In this document: positions 8,082 to 17,600 of the stretch, one piece after another
Numbering within the stretch: position 1 is the first letter of the stretch
Layout: the number at the start of each line of letters is the position of its first letter
Source of the DNA: Rhodococcus sp. CH91
GTDB taxonomy: Bacteria > Actinomycetota > Actinomycetes > Mycobacteriales > Mycobacteriaceae
Direction: 5' to 3'
Assembly: GCF_022554085.1 (NCBI RefSeq)
Contig: NZ_JAKFYR010000009.1
Location: 1 to 64,000, forward strand
DNA length: 64,000 nucleotides
Translations under genes and position numbers: made by a program
The notes under the pieces: model-generated
The model's input: only the letters and a program-made list of their open reading frames with translations
Told to the model about the DNA's origin: nothing
The model's database searches: none

Positions 8082-9143
8082 GTGAAAACCGAACGTGGAA
8101 CGTCGAGTCGGGGACGTCCTTCGAAGCGGAGCGTGACTCTCGAGGAACGCAACCCCCTGGCGATCGGGATCGTTGCAGTGTCGGTGATCGCACTCGCGCT
8201 GGTGGCCACCGTGGTCGTCTCCCGCATCGGATTCTCGTCCGTGCGGTACGAAGCCGAGTTCGCCCAGGCTGCGCGGATCAGTGCGGGAGATGCCGTGACG
8301 ATTGCAGGCGTGCAGGTGGGGACGGTCGAAGGGGCACGTCTCGCCGGTGATCACGTCGTGGTGGCGATGGAGATCGACAGGGGGATCGAACTCGGCTCCG
8401 ACAGCGTGGCGTCGATCAAGCTCACCACACTGCTCGGATCCCGATATGTCGAACTACGGCCTGCGGGCCCGGAACCTCTGAACGGCAATCGGATTCCTCT
8501 CTCGAATACCGTCGTTCCCTACGACCTGCAGGACCTGCTCGCGGATGCAACCACCACCTTCGAACAGGTCGACGCCGAGCAACTCGGCGAGACGATGAAC
8601 GTCCTCGCGGGCGAGCTCGAGGGGATGCCCGAAGTCCTCCCTCAGGTGCTGCAGAACATCGAGAGCCTCGCCGGGACCCTCGCCGATCGGCGTCGGCAGA
8701 TCGGATCGATCCTCGAGGCCACCGCATCGATCACGGGCATCGTGCGCGCTCAGCAGGACAGCCTCGGTGTGCTGGTCCGAGACGGCCACGCCATGCTCGC
8801 GGATCTCGAGAGCCGTCGCGACCTCGTGCAGCGTCTGTCGGACTCGACCACGCACCTCGTGGACGCCCTGCATTCGGTCGTCGTGGAGGACCGAAGCCAT
8901 ATCGACGCGATGATCACCGACCTGGACGAGTTCCTGACGACCCTGGCGAACAACGATGCGCTCCTGCGCAACATCCTTCAGGTTCTGCCGGTACCGATCC
9001 GGAATTTCACCAATGCGTCGGGCACGGGCAACGAGGTCGACTTCACCGCCCCGGCCGGGCCGATGATCGACTCGTGGATGTGCGCTCTGGTGGGGCACAC
9101 GGACGAGGCGACCCTGCGCGACTACCTCGGGGAGTGCCGATGA
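8082..9143 (+). CDS. mceC: Mce family protein, MceC position
   Basis: A 353-residue protein. A basic cytoplasmic stretch of about 24 residues precedes one membrane helix (25-47), then an MCE domain (ARISAGDAVTIAGVQVGTVEG) and a long helical segment. The GTG at 8082 is preceded by AGGTGAGG and begins four bases after the mceB stop; longer in-frame extensions would run back into mceB. The stop overlaps mceD as ATGA. Confidence 0.9.
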   Translation: MKTERGTSSRGRPSKRSVTLEERNPLAIGIVAVSVIALALVATVVVSRIGFSSVRYEAEFAQAARISAGDAVTIAGVQVGTVEGARLAGDHVVVAMEIDRGIELGSDSVASIKLTTLLGSRYVELRPAGPEPLNGNRIPLSNTVVPYDLQDLLADATTTFEQVDAEQLGETMNVLAGELEGMPEVLPQVLQNIESLAGTLADRRRQIGSILEATASITGIVRAQQDSLGVLVRDGHAMLADLESRRDLVQRLSDSTTHLVDALHSVVVEDRSHIDAMITDLDEFLTTLANNDALLRNILQVLPVPIRNFTNASGTGNEVDFTAPAGPMIDSWMCALVGHTDEATLRDYLGECR

Positions 9144-10246
9144 CCACGAAGTGGCTGGTGAAAGGGATCGTGCTGCTCGCGATCGTCGGGCTGGCGGTCT
9201 CCTTCGTTCTCGACCGGGTCCTGACATCCGACCGGTCCGTGACCGTCACCGCGCGGTTCGACAATGCTGCCGGTCTGTACGAGGGCAACGAGGTGTCGGT
9301 CCTCGGGATACCTGTGGGACGAGTATCGGAGATCGTTCCGCACGGTACCCACGTCGCCGTCACGTTGGAGATCGACGCAGACATCGATGTCCCGGCGGAC
9401 GTGCACGCGGTCGCAGTGTCGACGTCGGTGCTCACCGACCGGCACGTGGAACTCACCCCGGTCTACCGGGGCGGACCGACCCTCACGGACGGGACCGTCA
9501 TCGGCCCGGACCGCACCCGTACCCCTGTCGAATTCGACCGCCTGCTCGCCATGGCCGACAGCCTCGCTCTCGAACTCGAAGGTGACGGAGCCGGCGACGG
9601 ACCGGTCGCACGGCTGCTCGATGTCGGCGCGGGGATGACGGCGGGAAACGGTGTCGGCATCAGAGCCGCTCTCGGTCGCGTGTCGGACGCACTGCGCATG
9701 AGCGCGGAGAACGGCGCGATGACCGAGAACGAGATCACCACCATCATCGACAATCTCTCCGTCCTGACCGACATCGCGGCAGCCAACGATGCGGAGATCC
9801 GCGAGTTCGGGGAGGCCACCGGGAGGATCAGTGCTGTACTGGCCGAGACACGGATCGGCACCGGCGACACCGGGAGCAAACTCAACGAGATCCTGGGGCA
9901 GGCCGAGCAGCTGCTCGTCGCCGATCGCGGCGCGGTGAACTCGGCCGTGACCCACGCGGAGTCGGTCACGCGCGCGATCGTCGACTACCGCAACGAGGTC
10001 GCCGAATTCCTCGATCTGTCGCCACTGCTTCTGGCCAACGCCTACAACGCGATCGATCAGCAGCACGGTGCCGCTCGCGTGCATGCACAACTCGAGAAGG
10101 TCTTCTTCGACGGGCATCTCGTCTCGCAGGTGTGTGCTGCACTCGAGATCCGTGATCTCGGGTGCACTTCCGGCAATCTGAAGGACTTCGGTCCGGGATT
10201 CGGTATCGCGTCGATGCTCGAAGGAATTGCGGGGTTGCCGGGATGA
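9140..10246 (+). CDS. mceD: Mce family protein, MceD position
   Basis: A 368-residue protein with a helix at about 7-27, an MCE domain (AAGLYEGNEVSVLGIPVGRVSEI) and a helical C-terminal tunnel region ending with the LEIRDLGCTSG segment often seen in this position of mce operons. Start and stop both overlap the neighbouring genes by 4 and 4 bases. The role is that of one non-redundant subunit of the hexameric lipid importer. Confidence 0.88.
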   Translation: MTTKWLVKGIVLLAIVGLAVSFVLDRVLTSDRSVTVTARFDNAAGLYEGNEVSVLGIPVGRVSEIVPHGTHVAVTLEIDADIDVPADVHAVAVSTSVLTDRHVELTPVYRGGPTLTDGTVIGPDRTRTPVEFDRLLAMADSLALELEGDGAGDGPVARLLDVGAGMTAGNGVGIRAALGRVSDALRMSAENGAMTENEITTIIDNLSVLTDIAAANDAEIREFGEATGRISAVLAETRIGTGDTGSKLNEILGQAEQLLVADRGAVNSAVTHAESVTRAIVDYRNEVAEFLDLSPLLLANAYNAIDQQHGAARVHAQLEKVFFDGHLVSQVCAALEIRDLGCTSGNLKDFGPGFGIASMLEGIAGLPG

Positions 10247-11364
10247 CACGTGTACGCACCGACCGGAGACCACGGATGCGAATCACGGTCGCGACGATCG
10301 CAGCGGCAGTTCTCGGCACCACCGCCTGTTCCGTGGGTCTCGAGAGATTGCCCCTTCCCGAACCGGGCGTCGGTGGCGAGTCCTATCTGCTCCATGCTGC
10401 TTTCGAGAACGCACTCAATCTGCCGACGAAAGCGAAGGTGAAACTCGCGGGTGCGGACGTCGGTGAGGTCGCGTCCATGCGGGTCGAGGAATACTCCGCG
10501 ATCGTGACCATGCGCATCGCCGACGATGTCGCCGTTCCGGCGGGCACCACCGCCGAACTGAGATCCGCCACCCCACTGGGTGACGTCTTCGTATCGCTGC
10601 AACCACCGTCCGGCACGGCGGACGGAGCGGTTCTCGCACCGGGGGACACGATCCCGCTGCCGGCGACCGCAGCAGCGGCGACCATCGAAGAAGTGCTGTC
10701 CACCGCGTCGGTTCTCGTCAACGGAGGCGTATTCCGGAACCTCACGAAGATCGTCGACGGAGTGGGGGAGGCCGTAGGGGGCCGCGGCGATCGGCTCGCG
10801 GCGCTGGTCGACGAGTCGACCAGGCTCGCGGGTCTGATCACCGCACGTTCCGCCGAGATCGAGGAGTCCATGATCCGCACCGACGGGCTGATCGCGACTC
10901 TCACGGAGCGGCGGGAGACGATCGACGAGGTGATGCTGGCGGCCCGTCCGGCGCTCGACGTCGTGGCCGCGGACACCTCCCGGATACTCGATGTCGTCGC
11001 GCAGGTCGACCGGATCGGCCGGCAGGTCGGGCGATTCCCCTCGGTGCAGGGCACGGACACCCGCAGCACACTCGCGGACCTCGATCGGATCGCCGAGCAG
11101 CTGAACGCCGCGGCCACCCACGCGGAGGCCGACCTGGACGCGGTCAACCGTCTGCTCGCACCCATCATGCGGGTCACGAACAGCACATCCGCGAATGTCG
11201 ACGCCGATCTCGAGCAGCTGGTGCTCGGCGCGCTCCCGTCCCCGGGGCATTCCGGTGACCCCGGGAGCCGATTGCCCGACGAGACCGATCGGCAGGCGTT
11301 CGTGGGAACCCTGACGTACACGTTGATGCGACTGCAGAAGCGATTGGACGGGGAAGGCCGGTGA
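10243..11364 (+). CDS. mceE: Mce family lipoprotein, MceE position
   Basis: A 373-residue protein whose N-terminus is basic and then hydrophobic, ending in GTTAC with Cys29 as the likely lipidated residue. The -3 position is Thr instead of Leu, so the lipobox is weak, but a lipoprotein is the rule at the MceE (LprK) position. An MCE domain follows (KVKLAGADVGEVASM), then the helical region. The ATG at 10243 overlaps the mceD stop, and its own stop overlaps the mceF GTG. Confidence 0.87.
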   Translation: MTRVRTDRRPRMRITVATIAAAVLGTTACSVGLERLPLPEPGVGGESYLLHAAFENALNLPTKAKVKLAGADVGEVASMRVEEYSAIVTMRIADDVAVPAGTTAELRSATPLGDVFVSLQPPSGTADGAVLAPGDTIPLPATAAAATIEEVLSTASVLVNGGVFRNLTKIVDGVGEAVGGRGDRLAALVDESTRLAGLITARSAEIEESMIRTDGLIATLTERRETIDEVMLAARPALDVVAADTSRILDVVAQVDRIGRQVGRFPSVQGTDTRSTLADLDRIAEQLNAAATHAEADLDAVNRLLAPIMRVTNSTSANVDADLEQLVLGALPSPGHSGDPGSRLPDETDRQAFVGTLTYTLMRLQKRLDGEGR

Positions 11365-12623
11365 ACCCGGGCGGAGCTGTCGAACTCGTCGCGGGTGGAA
11401 TCGTCACGGGAGTGCGGTACGGCTACGCCCGCCGGCTGGGATTGTCGGTCGTCGCGCTCGCGGCCATCTTCGCCCTGGGTTTCGCCTACCTGGTGTTCGG
11501 TGTGTTCGAGGCGCATCCGGCATCCGGAACCTTCCGTATCCGTGTGCATTTCGAGGAATCCGGGGGCCTGCTCCCGGGTCGTGACGTCACGCTGCGGGGG
11601 GTCGCGGTGGGCACGGTCGCGTCCGTCGAACCGACCGAGCGCGGAGTGGTCGCGGTCGCCGAGATCGACTCGGGCGTATCGATTCCTGCCGGTGGGGAGG
11701 TTCGCGTGGCAGGATTGTCGCTCGCAGGTGAACAGTATCTCGACCTGCGTCCCGGCAACGATGAAGGCCCCTATCTGCAGGACGGTGCCGAGATCTCGTC
11801 CGACGACACGTCGACGCCCGTTCCCTTGTCGGCTCTCATGCACGATCTCGACGGCATGCTCGCACAGATCGATCCCGAAGCCCTCCGGGTCGTCGTGGAG
11901 GAACTCGGTGTCGGACCCGAGGGACCACGCAAGCTCACCGACATCGTCGAGGGGGGTTCCTTTCTGATCTCCACGCTCGACGAGGTGCTGCCCCAGACGG
12001 TGTCCCTGCTGCGTTCCGGCAAGATCGTGCTCCGCACCCTCGCGGACGCCGCCCCCGGACTGCAGAGGATGTCGGGGGAGATGTCGGCCCTGCTGGGCGG
12101 AATCGAAGCGATGGACGGAGGTTTCCGCACCTTCGTCGAGCGCGCCCCCGCGACGATGCGCGCCGTCGACGACCTCCTCGCGGAGAACTCCCCGACGATG
12201 GTGCAACTGCTGGGAAATCTGACGACGGTGGCGCAGATGGCGCATGTGCGCGTACCGGCCTTGCACGAGTTCTTCTTCCCGAACGAACGGAACGGGTCGA
12301 CGCTCGAAGCGCTCATGACCGCTTTCCGGGACGGAGGTGTCTGGGCCCTCGTGAACATCTATCCGCGGAACTCGTGTGACTACGACTTGCCGCGACGAGC
12401 ACCGACGCTCGCGGATCATCCGGAACCGTTCCTGTACACCTACTGCACCGATCCCGACCCCTCGACGCTCGTCCGCGGCGCCCGCAACGCGCCTCGGCCA
12501 CCCGGGGAGGAGGGTGCGGCGAACATTCCTCCCGGCGTCGATCCCCTGCGCACGTCCGACCCGGCCCCGATAGGGCCGCACAGCATTCCGCTCGACTACG
12601 GCGGTCCGAAAGTGCCGAACTGA
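11361..12623 (+). CDS. mceF: Mce family protein, MceF position
   Basis: A 420-residue protein with a membrane helix at about 28-48, an MCE domain (GLLPGRDVTLRGVAVGTVASV), a helical region and a Pro-rich C-terminal tail after a Cys pair (NSCDYD and YTYCTD). The GTG at 11361 overlaps the mceE stop. It is the last of the six ring subunits. A 45-bp gap and a fresh ribosome-binding site separate it from the Mce-associated protein. Confidence 0.88.
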   Translation: MNPGGAVELVAGGIVTGVRYGYARRLGLSVVALAAIFALGFAYLVFGVFEAHPASGTFRIRVHFEESGGLLPGRDVTLRGVAVGTVASVEPTERGVVAVAEIDSGVSIPAGGEVRVAGLSLAGEQYLDLRPGNDEGPYLQDGAEISSDDTSTPVPLSALMHDLDGMLAQIDPEALRVVVEELGVGPEGPRKLTDIVEGGSFLISTLDEVLPQTVSLLRSGKIVLRTLADAAPGLQRMSGEMSALLGGIEAMDGGFRTFVERAPATMRAVDDLLAENSPTMVQLLGNLTTVAQMAHVRVPALHEFFFPNERNGSTLEALMTAFRDGGVWALVNIYPRNSCDYDLPRRAPTLADHPEPFLYTYCTDPDPSTLVRGARNAPRPPGEEGAANIPPGVDPLRTSDPAPIGPHSIPLDYGGPKVPN

Positions 12624-12668
12624 CCCGGACCGCCACCATTCGTTCAGAACCGAACCAGGAGAACCGAT

Positions 12669-13256
12669 ATGAGCACCGACAGCGCGACCGTCACGGGGGA
12701 GACCGGCACGGCCGACGGTACGGACGGGACCGTCCTCGGGACAGGGCATGGCGGGGATGACAAGCGTTCGGGAAGAAGGTGGTTCGCGCACCTTCCGGTC
12801 GTGCTTCTCGTGCTCGTGACGCTGTCCGCGCTGGCCGCCCTCGCGGTACTGGCCACTCAGTTGCGGAGCGCACGTGCGACGGAGGATGCCGCGCGAGCGG
12901 CGTCGGAGGCTGCGGAACAGTTCGCGGTGACGTTGACGTCGGTGGACTCCGCGAACCTCGATGCGGATTTCGCTGCGGTGCTCGACGGGGCCACCGGCGA
13001 ATTCGAGCAGATGTACGCGGAGTCGAGCGAACAACTCGAGCAGCTGCTGATCGACAACCAGGCACGGGCCGAGGGCATCGTCGTGGAATCGGGCATCAAG
13101 TCCGCGACCACGACGAAGGTCGAAGTACTGCTGTTCGTGGACCAGAGCGTCACGAACACCCTCGTTCCCGAACCTCGACTCGATCGCAGCCGGGTGGTGA
13201 TGACGATGGAACTGGTCGACGGCCGGTGGCTCGCGTCCCAGGTCGACCTGCCCTGA
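12669..13256 (+). CDS. Mce-associated membrane protein
   Basis: A 195-residue protein. A disordered acidic and Gly-rich N-terminus of about 38 residues leads to one membrane helix (PVVLLVLVTLSALAALAVLA) and a folded extracytoplasmic domain ending in MTMELVDGRWLASQVDLP, the usual end of Mas proteins. These small proteins sit downstream of mceF in most mce operons and stabilise or assist the transporter. The start has CAGGAG eight bases upstream. Only one Mas gene is present, while mce1- and mce4-type operons often carry two or more. Confidence 0.85.
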   Translation: MSTDSATVTGETGTADGTDGTVLGTGHGGDDKRSGRRWFAHLPVVLLVLVTLSALAALAVLATQLRSARATEDAARAASEAAEQFAVTLTSVDSANLDADFAAVLDGATGEFEQMYAESSEQLEQLLIDNQARAEGIVVESGIKSATTTKVEVLLFVDQSVTNTLVPEPRLDRSRVVMTMELVDGRWLASQVDLP

Positions 13257-13268
13257 GCGCGTTCCCGT

Positions 13269-14618
13269 TCACGCGGCCGGCGCGGGCGGAAGCGCTTTCG
13301 TGCTCAGCCACGCGTCCCACAGCGGACGCAGGGAGGAATCCGAGAATCGTGCTGCGAGATCCTTGAACTGCGTGGTCGTCACATTGCCGTGCCGATGCTC
13401 GGCGGTCCACGTCCGCAGCAGGGAGAAGAAGGAGTCGTCGCCGAGACGCAACCGGAGCGCGTGCAGTGTGAGCGCTCCGCGCTTGTAGATGCGGTCGTCG
13501 AACATGTCCTCCGGTCCGGGGTCTTCGAGGAGGATGTCCTGGGGTTTGCGGGCCAGCCCCCGGTGCGCATCGAGAGCGTGTGCGTGCGCGGACCTGCCGC
13601 CGGAGTTCTCCGACCACAGCCATTCGGCGTAGCAGGCGAAGCCTTCGTGGAGCCAGATGTCGCACCAGCGGTAGAGGGTGAGACTGTTGCCGAACCACTG
13701 GTGTGCCAGCTCGTGCGCGACGAGCCGCTCCTCGCGTCCTGTGCCGTCGCAGAAGTTGGCGCCGAAGATCGACATGCCCTGTGCCTCGATGGGGATCTCG
13801 AGGTCGTCGTCGGTCACGAGCGCGGTGTAGTGCGCGAACGGATAGGGACCGAACAAGCGGGTGAAGAGCTCGAGCATCCCGGTCTGGCGAGCGAAATCGC
13901 GATCGAACGAGGCGCGTAGGCGAGGTGGATGGATTCCGTACTGCGGCACCGGGTCCGATGCGAGCGTGCGCACCTCGTAGTGGCCGGTCTGCACGGTCGC
14001 CAGGTAGGTCGCCATGGGCTCGGGTTGCTCGTAGACCCAGGTGGTGCGACTGGACTTCGTGGTCTTGTGGACCAGAGTTCCGTTCGCGACCGCCACGAAC
14101 GGGGCGTCGGTGGTGACGGAGATGCGATAGGTGGCCTTCGAGCCGGGATGGTCGTCGCACGGGAACCAGGTCGGCGCACCGTTGGGTTGACTCGCGACGA
14201 GCGAGCCCTCGTCGAGTTCTTCCCAGCCGACCTCTCCCCACATGGTCCGCAGCGGGTCGGGTGTGCCCGAGTACTGAACGCCGAAGACGAGTACCGCACC
14301 TGCGGGGAGCTCCTCGGCGAGAGTGATGGTGAGCTTGCCGTCGCGGTGGGTGAATTTCGCGGGGCGGCGTCCGTTGACCGTCACCTTCGACACCCGCATC
14401 GACTGCGCGAGGTCGAGGGAGTACTTCGCGCGCACGTCCGTCGTCGTGGCGATGATCTTCGCCCGGCCGTCCAGCCGGTTGGACACGACCTTGTAGGTCA
14501 GCTCGAGCTCGTAGCGCGACACGCGGTACCCGCGGTTTCCGCTCTCGGGCAGATAGGGGTCGAGGGGCCGGTCGGCGGCGACGGGCGCGACGGGCCTGGC
14601 TGCCTTGATGGGCTTCAC
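13269..14618 (-). CDS. M1-family metallopeptidase (aminopeptidase N-like)
   Basis: A 449-residue single-unit M1 peptidase. The zinc site is HELAHQW followed 18 residues on by WLHEGFACYAEW (third ligand Glu). The exopeptidase motif that reads GxMEN in classical members is degenerate here (AQGMSIFG), as in other short actinobacterial members. No signal peptide is evident. The GTG start at 14618 overlaps the TGA of the preceding Pls/PosA-like gene as GTGA, so the two are one transcript and probably one pathway, for example trimming a peptide made or modified by its partner. This link is inferred. Confidence 0.85.
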   Translation of the reverse strand: MKPIKAARPVAPVAADRPLDPYLPESGNRGYRVSRYELELTYKVVSNRLDGRAKIIATTTDVRAKYSLDLAQSMRVSKVTVNGRRPAKFTHRDGKLTITLAEELPAGAVLVFGVQYSGTPDPLRTMWGEVGWEELDEGSLVASQPNGAPTWFPCDDHPGSKATYRISVTTDAPFVAVANGTLVHKTTKSSRTTWVYEQPEPMATYLATVQTGHYEVRTLASDPVPQYGIHPPRLRASFDRDFARQTGMLELFTRLFGPYPFAHYTALVTDDDLEIPIEAQGMSIFGANFCDGTGREERLVAHELAHQWFGNSLTLYRWCDIWLHEGFACYAEWLWSENSGGRSAHAHALDAHRGLARKPQDILLEDPGPEDMFDDRIYKRGALTLHALRLRLGDDSFFSLLRTWTAEHRHGNVTTTQFKDLAARFSDSSLRPLWDAWLSTKALPPAPAA

Positions 14619-17600
14619 CGCGGGGACCAGTCGTTCGGCGTGGTCCACGGTGCGATGGGGTTGCCCTGCCAGCGGGTGGACGGCGGAACGACGTCCCCGC
14701 GCATCACCAGCGAGGCCGGTCCGACCGTGGCGCCGTCGCCGATGCCCGAGGCGGGTAGCGCGACGCATTGGGGTCCGAGCGTGGCGCCGTCGCCGAGAGT
14801 CACGGTGTCCATGGACATGATCCGATCATGGAACAGGTGGGTCTGTACAACACAACCGCGTTCGACCGTGGCGCCGTCGCCCAGTGACACCAGGTCGGCC
14901 TCGGGCAGCCAGTAACTCTCGCACCACACGCCACGGCCGATCTTCGATCCCAGCGCCCGCAGCCAGAGGTTCATCACGACAGTCCCGGAGGCGGCCCGGG
15001 AGAACCACGGCGCAGCCACCGTTTCGACGAAGGTGTCCGAGACCTCGTTTCGCCACACGAACGAACTCCACAGTGGGTGTTCGACGCGTCCGATCCGTCC
15101 CACCACGAGCCATTTGGCCGCGACGGTCACCAGGCACGCCACTGCTCCCGCGATCATGAGGACGACGCCGCCGAGCAGTGCTGCAGCGAGATATCCCCGG
15201 TGCACGGCGAGTGTGTTCAGCGCGAACAGCACTCCGAGTCCGATGCCGTAGGTGACGATCATGGGTACGAGGCGGAAGGTCTCGACGGCGCCGCGTGCGA
15301 CCTTCAGTTTCAGCGGGGGTTCGAAGGTGCGACTCGCGTCGCTGCCCCCGCTCGCGCGTCGCAGGCGAACCGGAGGGCTACCCAGCCACGACGATCCGGA
15401 TTTCGCCTTCTGCGGTGCGGCGGAGAGCACCGCGACGAGGCCGTGCTTCGGTACGCGCCGGCCCGGTGCCGCCATACCGGAGTTGCCGAGGAATGCGCGC
15501 TTTCCCACCTTGGCGTGCGAGATGTACAGCCACCCGCCGCCGAGTTCGTACGAGGCGACCATCGTGTCGTCGGCGAGGAACGCCCCGTCGGCGACCTTCG
15601 TGAACTTCGGCACCATGAGCACCGTCGACGCCTCGACGTCCTTGCCTATGTCGGCGCCGAGCAGTCGCAGCCAGATGGGCGTGAGCATCGACGCGTAGAG
15701 CGGGAAGAGGAAGGTGCGCGACGAATCCATCAGCCGTTCGGTGCACCAGACCTGCCAGCCCACGCGGCTGCGCACCGGATGCCAGCCCTCCGTCATCCGG
15801 ACGGACAGCATCCGGACGGAGATCAGGGTGAGCAGGGCGAACACGAACATCGTGAGCAGAGCCGCGACGGGCAGCATCGCAAGCGAACGGAGCACGGCGT
15901 CGGAGACGGTCGCGGTGTCGTGCACCCACCACACCAGCAGAGCGACACCGGCCGCGATGGACACGATCGGCAGGCCGCCGAGGAGGAGCGAGGACAGCGC
16001 GTAGACCGGCACCCACCGTTTGCCGCGCGGCGGGGTCCGCTCCGGCCACGATCGCTCGGCCTTACCTGTCTTGCGTGCGGGAGAGCCGGCCCAGCTCTGG
16101 CCCGCTTTCACCCGGCCGAACACCGCGGATCCGGCTTCCACCTCTGCGTTCTTGCCGATGCGCGCACCCGGTGCGAGGAACGACCGCGCCCCCACGGTGG
16201 CGCCGGCACCGATCCGGATACTCCCGATGTGGACGAGATCCCCGTCCACCCAGTAACCGCCGAGATCCACTTCCGGCTCGACGGAACATCCGTCGCCCAG
16301 TTCGAGGAGACCGGTGACGGGCGGGAGACTGTGCAGGTCGACGTCACGTCCGACCTTCGCTCCCAGCGCCCGCGCGTACTGCCGCATCCACGGCGCGCTG
16401 GAGATGTTCGTCGCGCCGACGGCCTCGGACAGGCGCAGTGCCGTCCACAATCGGAGGTGGACGCTGCCCCCGCGTGGATGGCTTCCCGGTCTCAGACCGC
16501 GCAGCAGCAGGCGTGAGCCGGCCACGGAGACGGCCATGCGGCCGACGGGGGTGAGGAAGAGCAGCGCACCCGCCGCGACCCACCACCACGACAGCGTGAC
16601 GGTCCACGGCACGTCGACGACGAGGGCGATGACGTTGTTGAGGATCGCCAGCCAGGTCACCCACTGCAGGCCGGTCAGGGTGGTGAGGACGACGGTCGCC
16701 GCGATCTGGGCGAACTGGGCGAGCCGGGGCACGGGGGCGACCTCTCGCGGTGCCGCGGCCTCCGTCGGCGCCAGTTCGTCGAGATAGACCGCGAGTGAGC
16801 CGAGCCGGGGGTGGTCGTACAGGTCGGCGACCGTCATCTCCGGATACCTGCTCCGCAGTGCCGTGACGAGTTGGGCTGCCGCGAGCGAGCCGCCGCCGAG
16901 TTCGAAGAAGTCGTCGTCGAGCCCGTCGATGCGCGCACCGAGGATGTCGGTCCACAGTCCCGCGACCCATTCGGCGGTGGGGTCGAAACCGAGCGCCTCC
17001 ACCGAATCGGCATCGGCGCCCGGCAGCGGCCACGGCAGCGCGTTGCGGTCGACCTTGCCGGAGGTGCGGGTGGGCAGTTCGTCGACGAGCGCGAGTCGCG
17101 GCACGAGGGCTGCGGGGAGTTGTTCGGACAACAGATCATGGGCGGATGCGACGTCGAAGTCCGGGTCGGTGGAGGCGATGTAGCCCACGAGGACCGAATG
17201 CCCGGCACCCGTCTTGCGCACCGCACACGCGCCCCCGGCCACGCCGGGGAGGTTCTGCAGTGCATTGTCGACCTCGCCGAGTTCGATGCGCCGGCCGCCG
17301 ATCTTGACCTGATCGTCGGCGCGGCCCTGGAACAGCAGGCCCTGGCGGTCGAGGGTGACGAGATCGCCGCTGCGGTAGGCGCGTTCCCAGCCGAGTGAGG
17401 GCATGGGAGCGTACTTCTCGGCGTCCTTCGCGGGGTCGAGATAGCGCGCGAGGCCGACACCGCCGATGACGAGTTCGCCGGTCGCACCTTCCGCGACAGG
17501 CGTGCCCTCGGCGTCCACGACGGCGAGATCCCAGCCGTCGAGAGGAAGGCCGATGCGGACGGGGCCGGCGCCGTCCATGAGCGACGCGCACGCCACGACC

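Noticed and set aside
10383-13034. Very long open frame (about 880 codons) antisense to mceE, mceF and the Mce-associated gene
   Set aside because: High GC content leaves few stops in one antisense frame. Its translation is Arg/Ser/Pro/Gly-rich with no domain, while the sense frames give full Mce proteins with overlaps.
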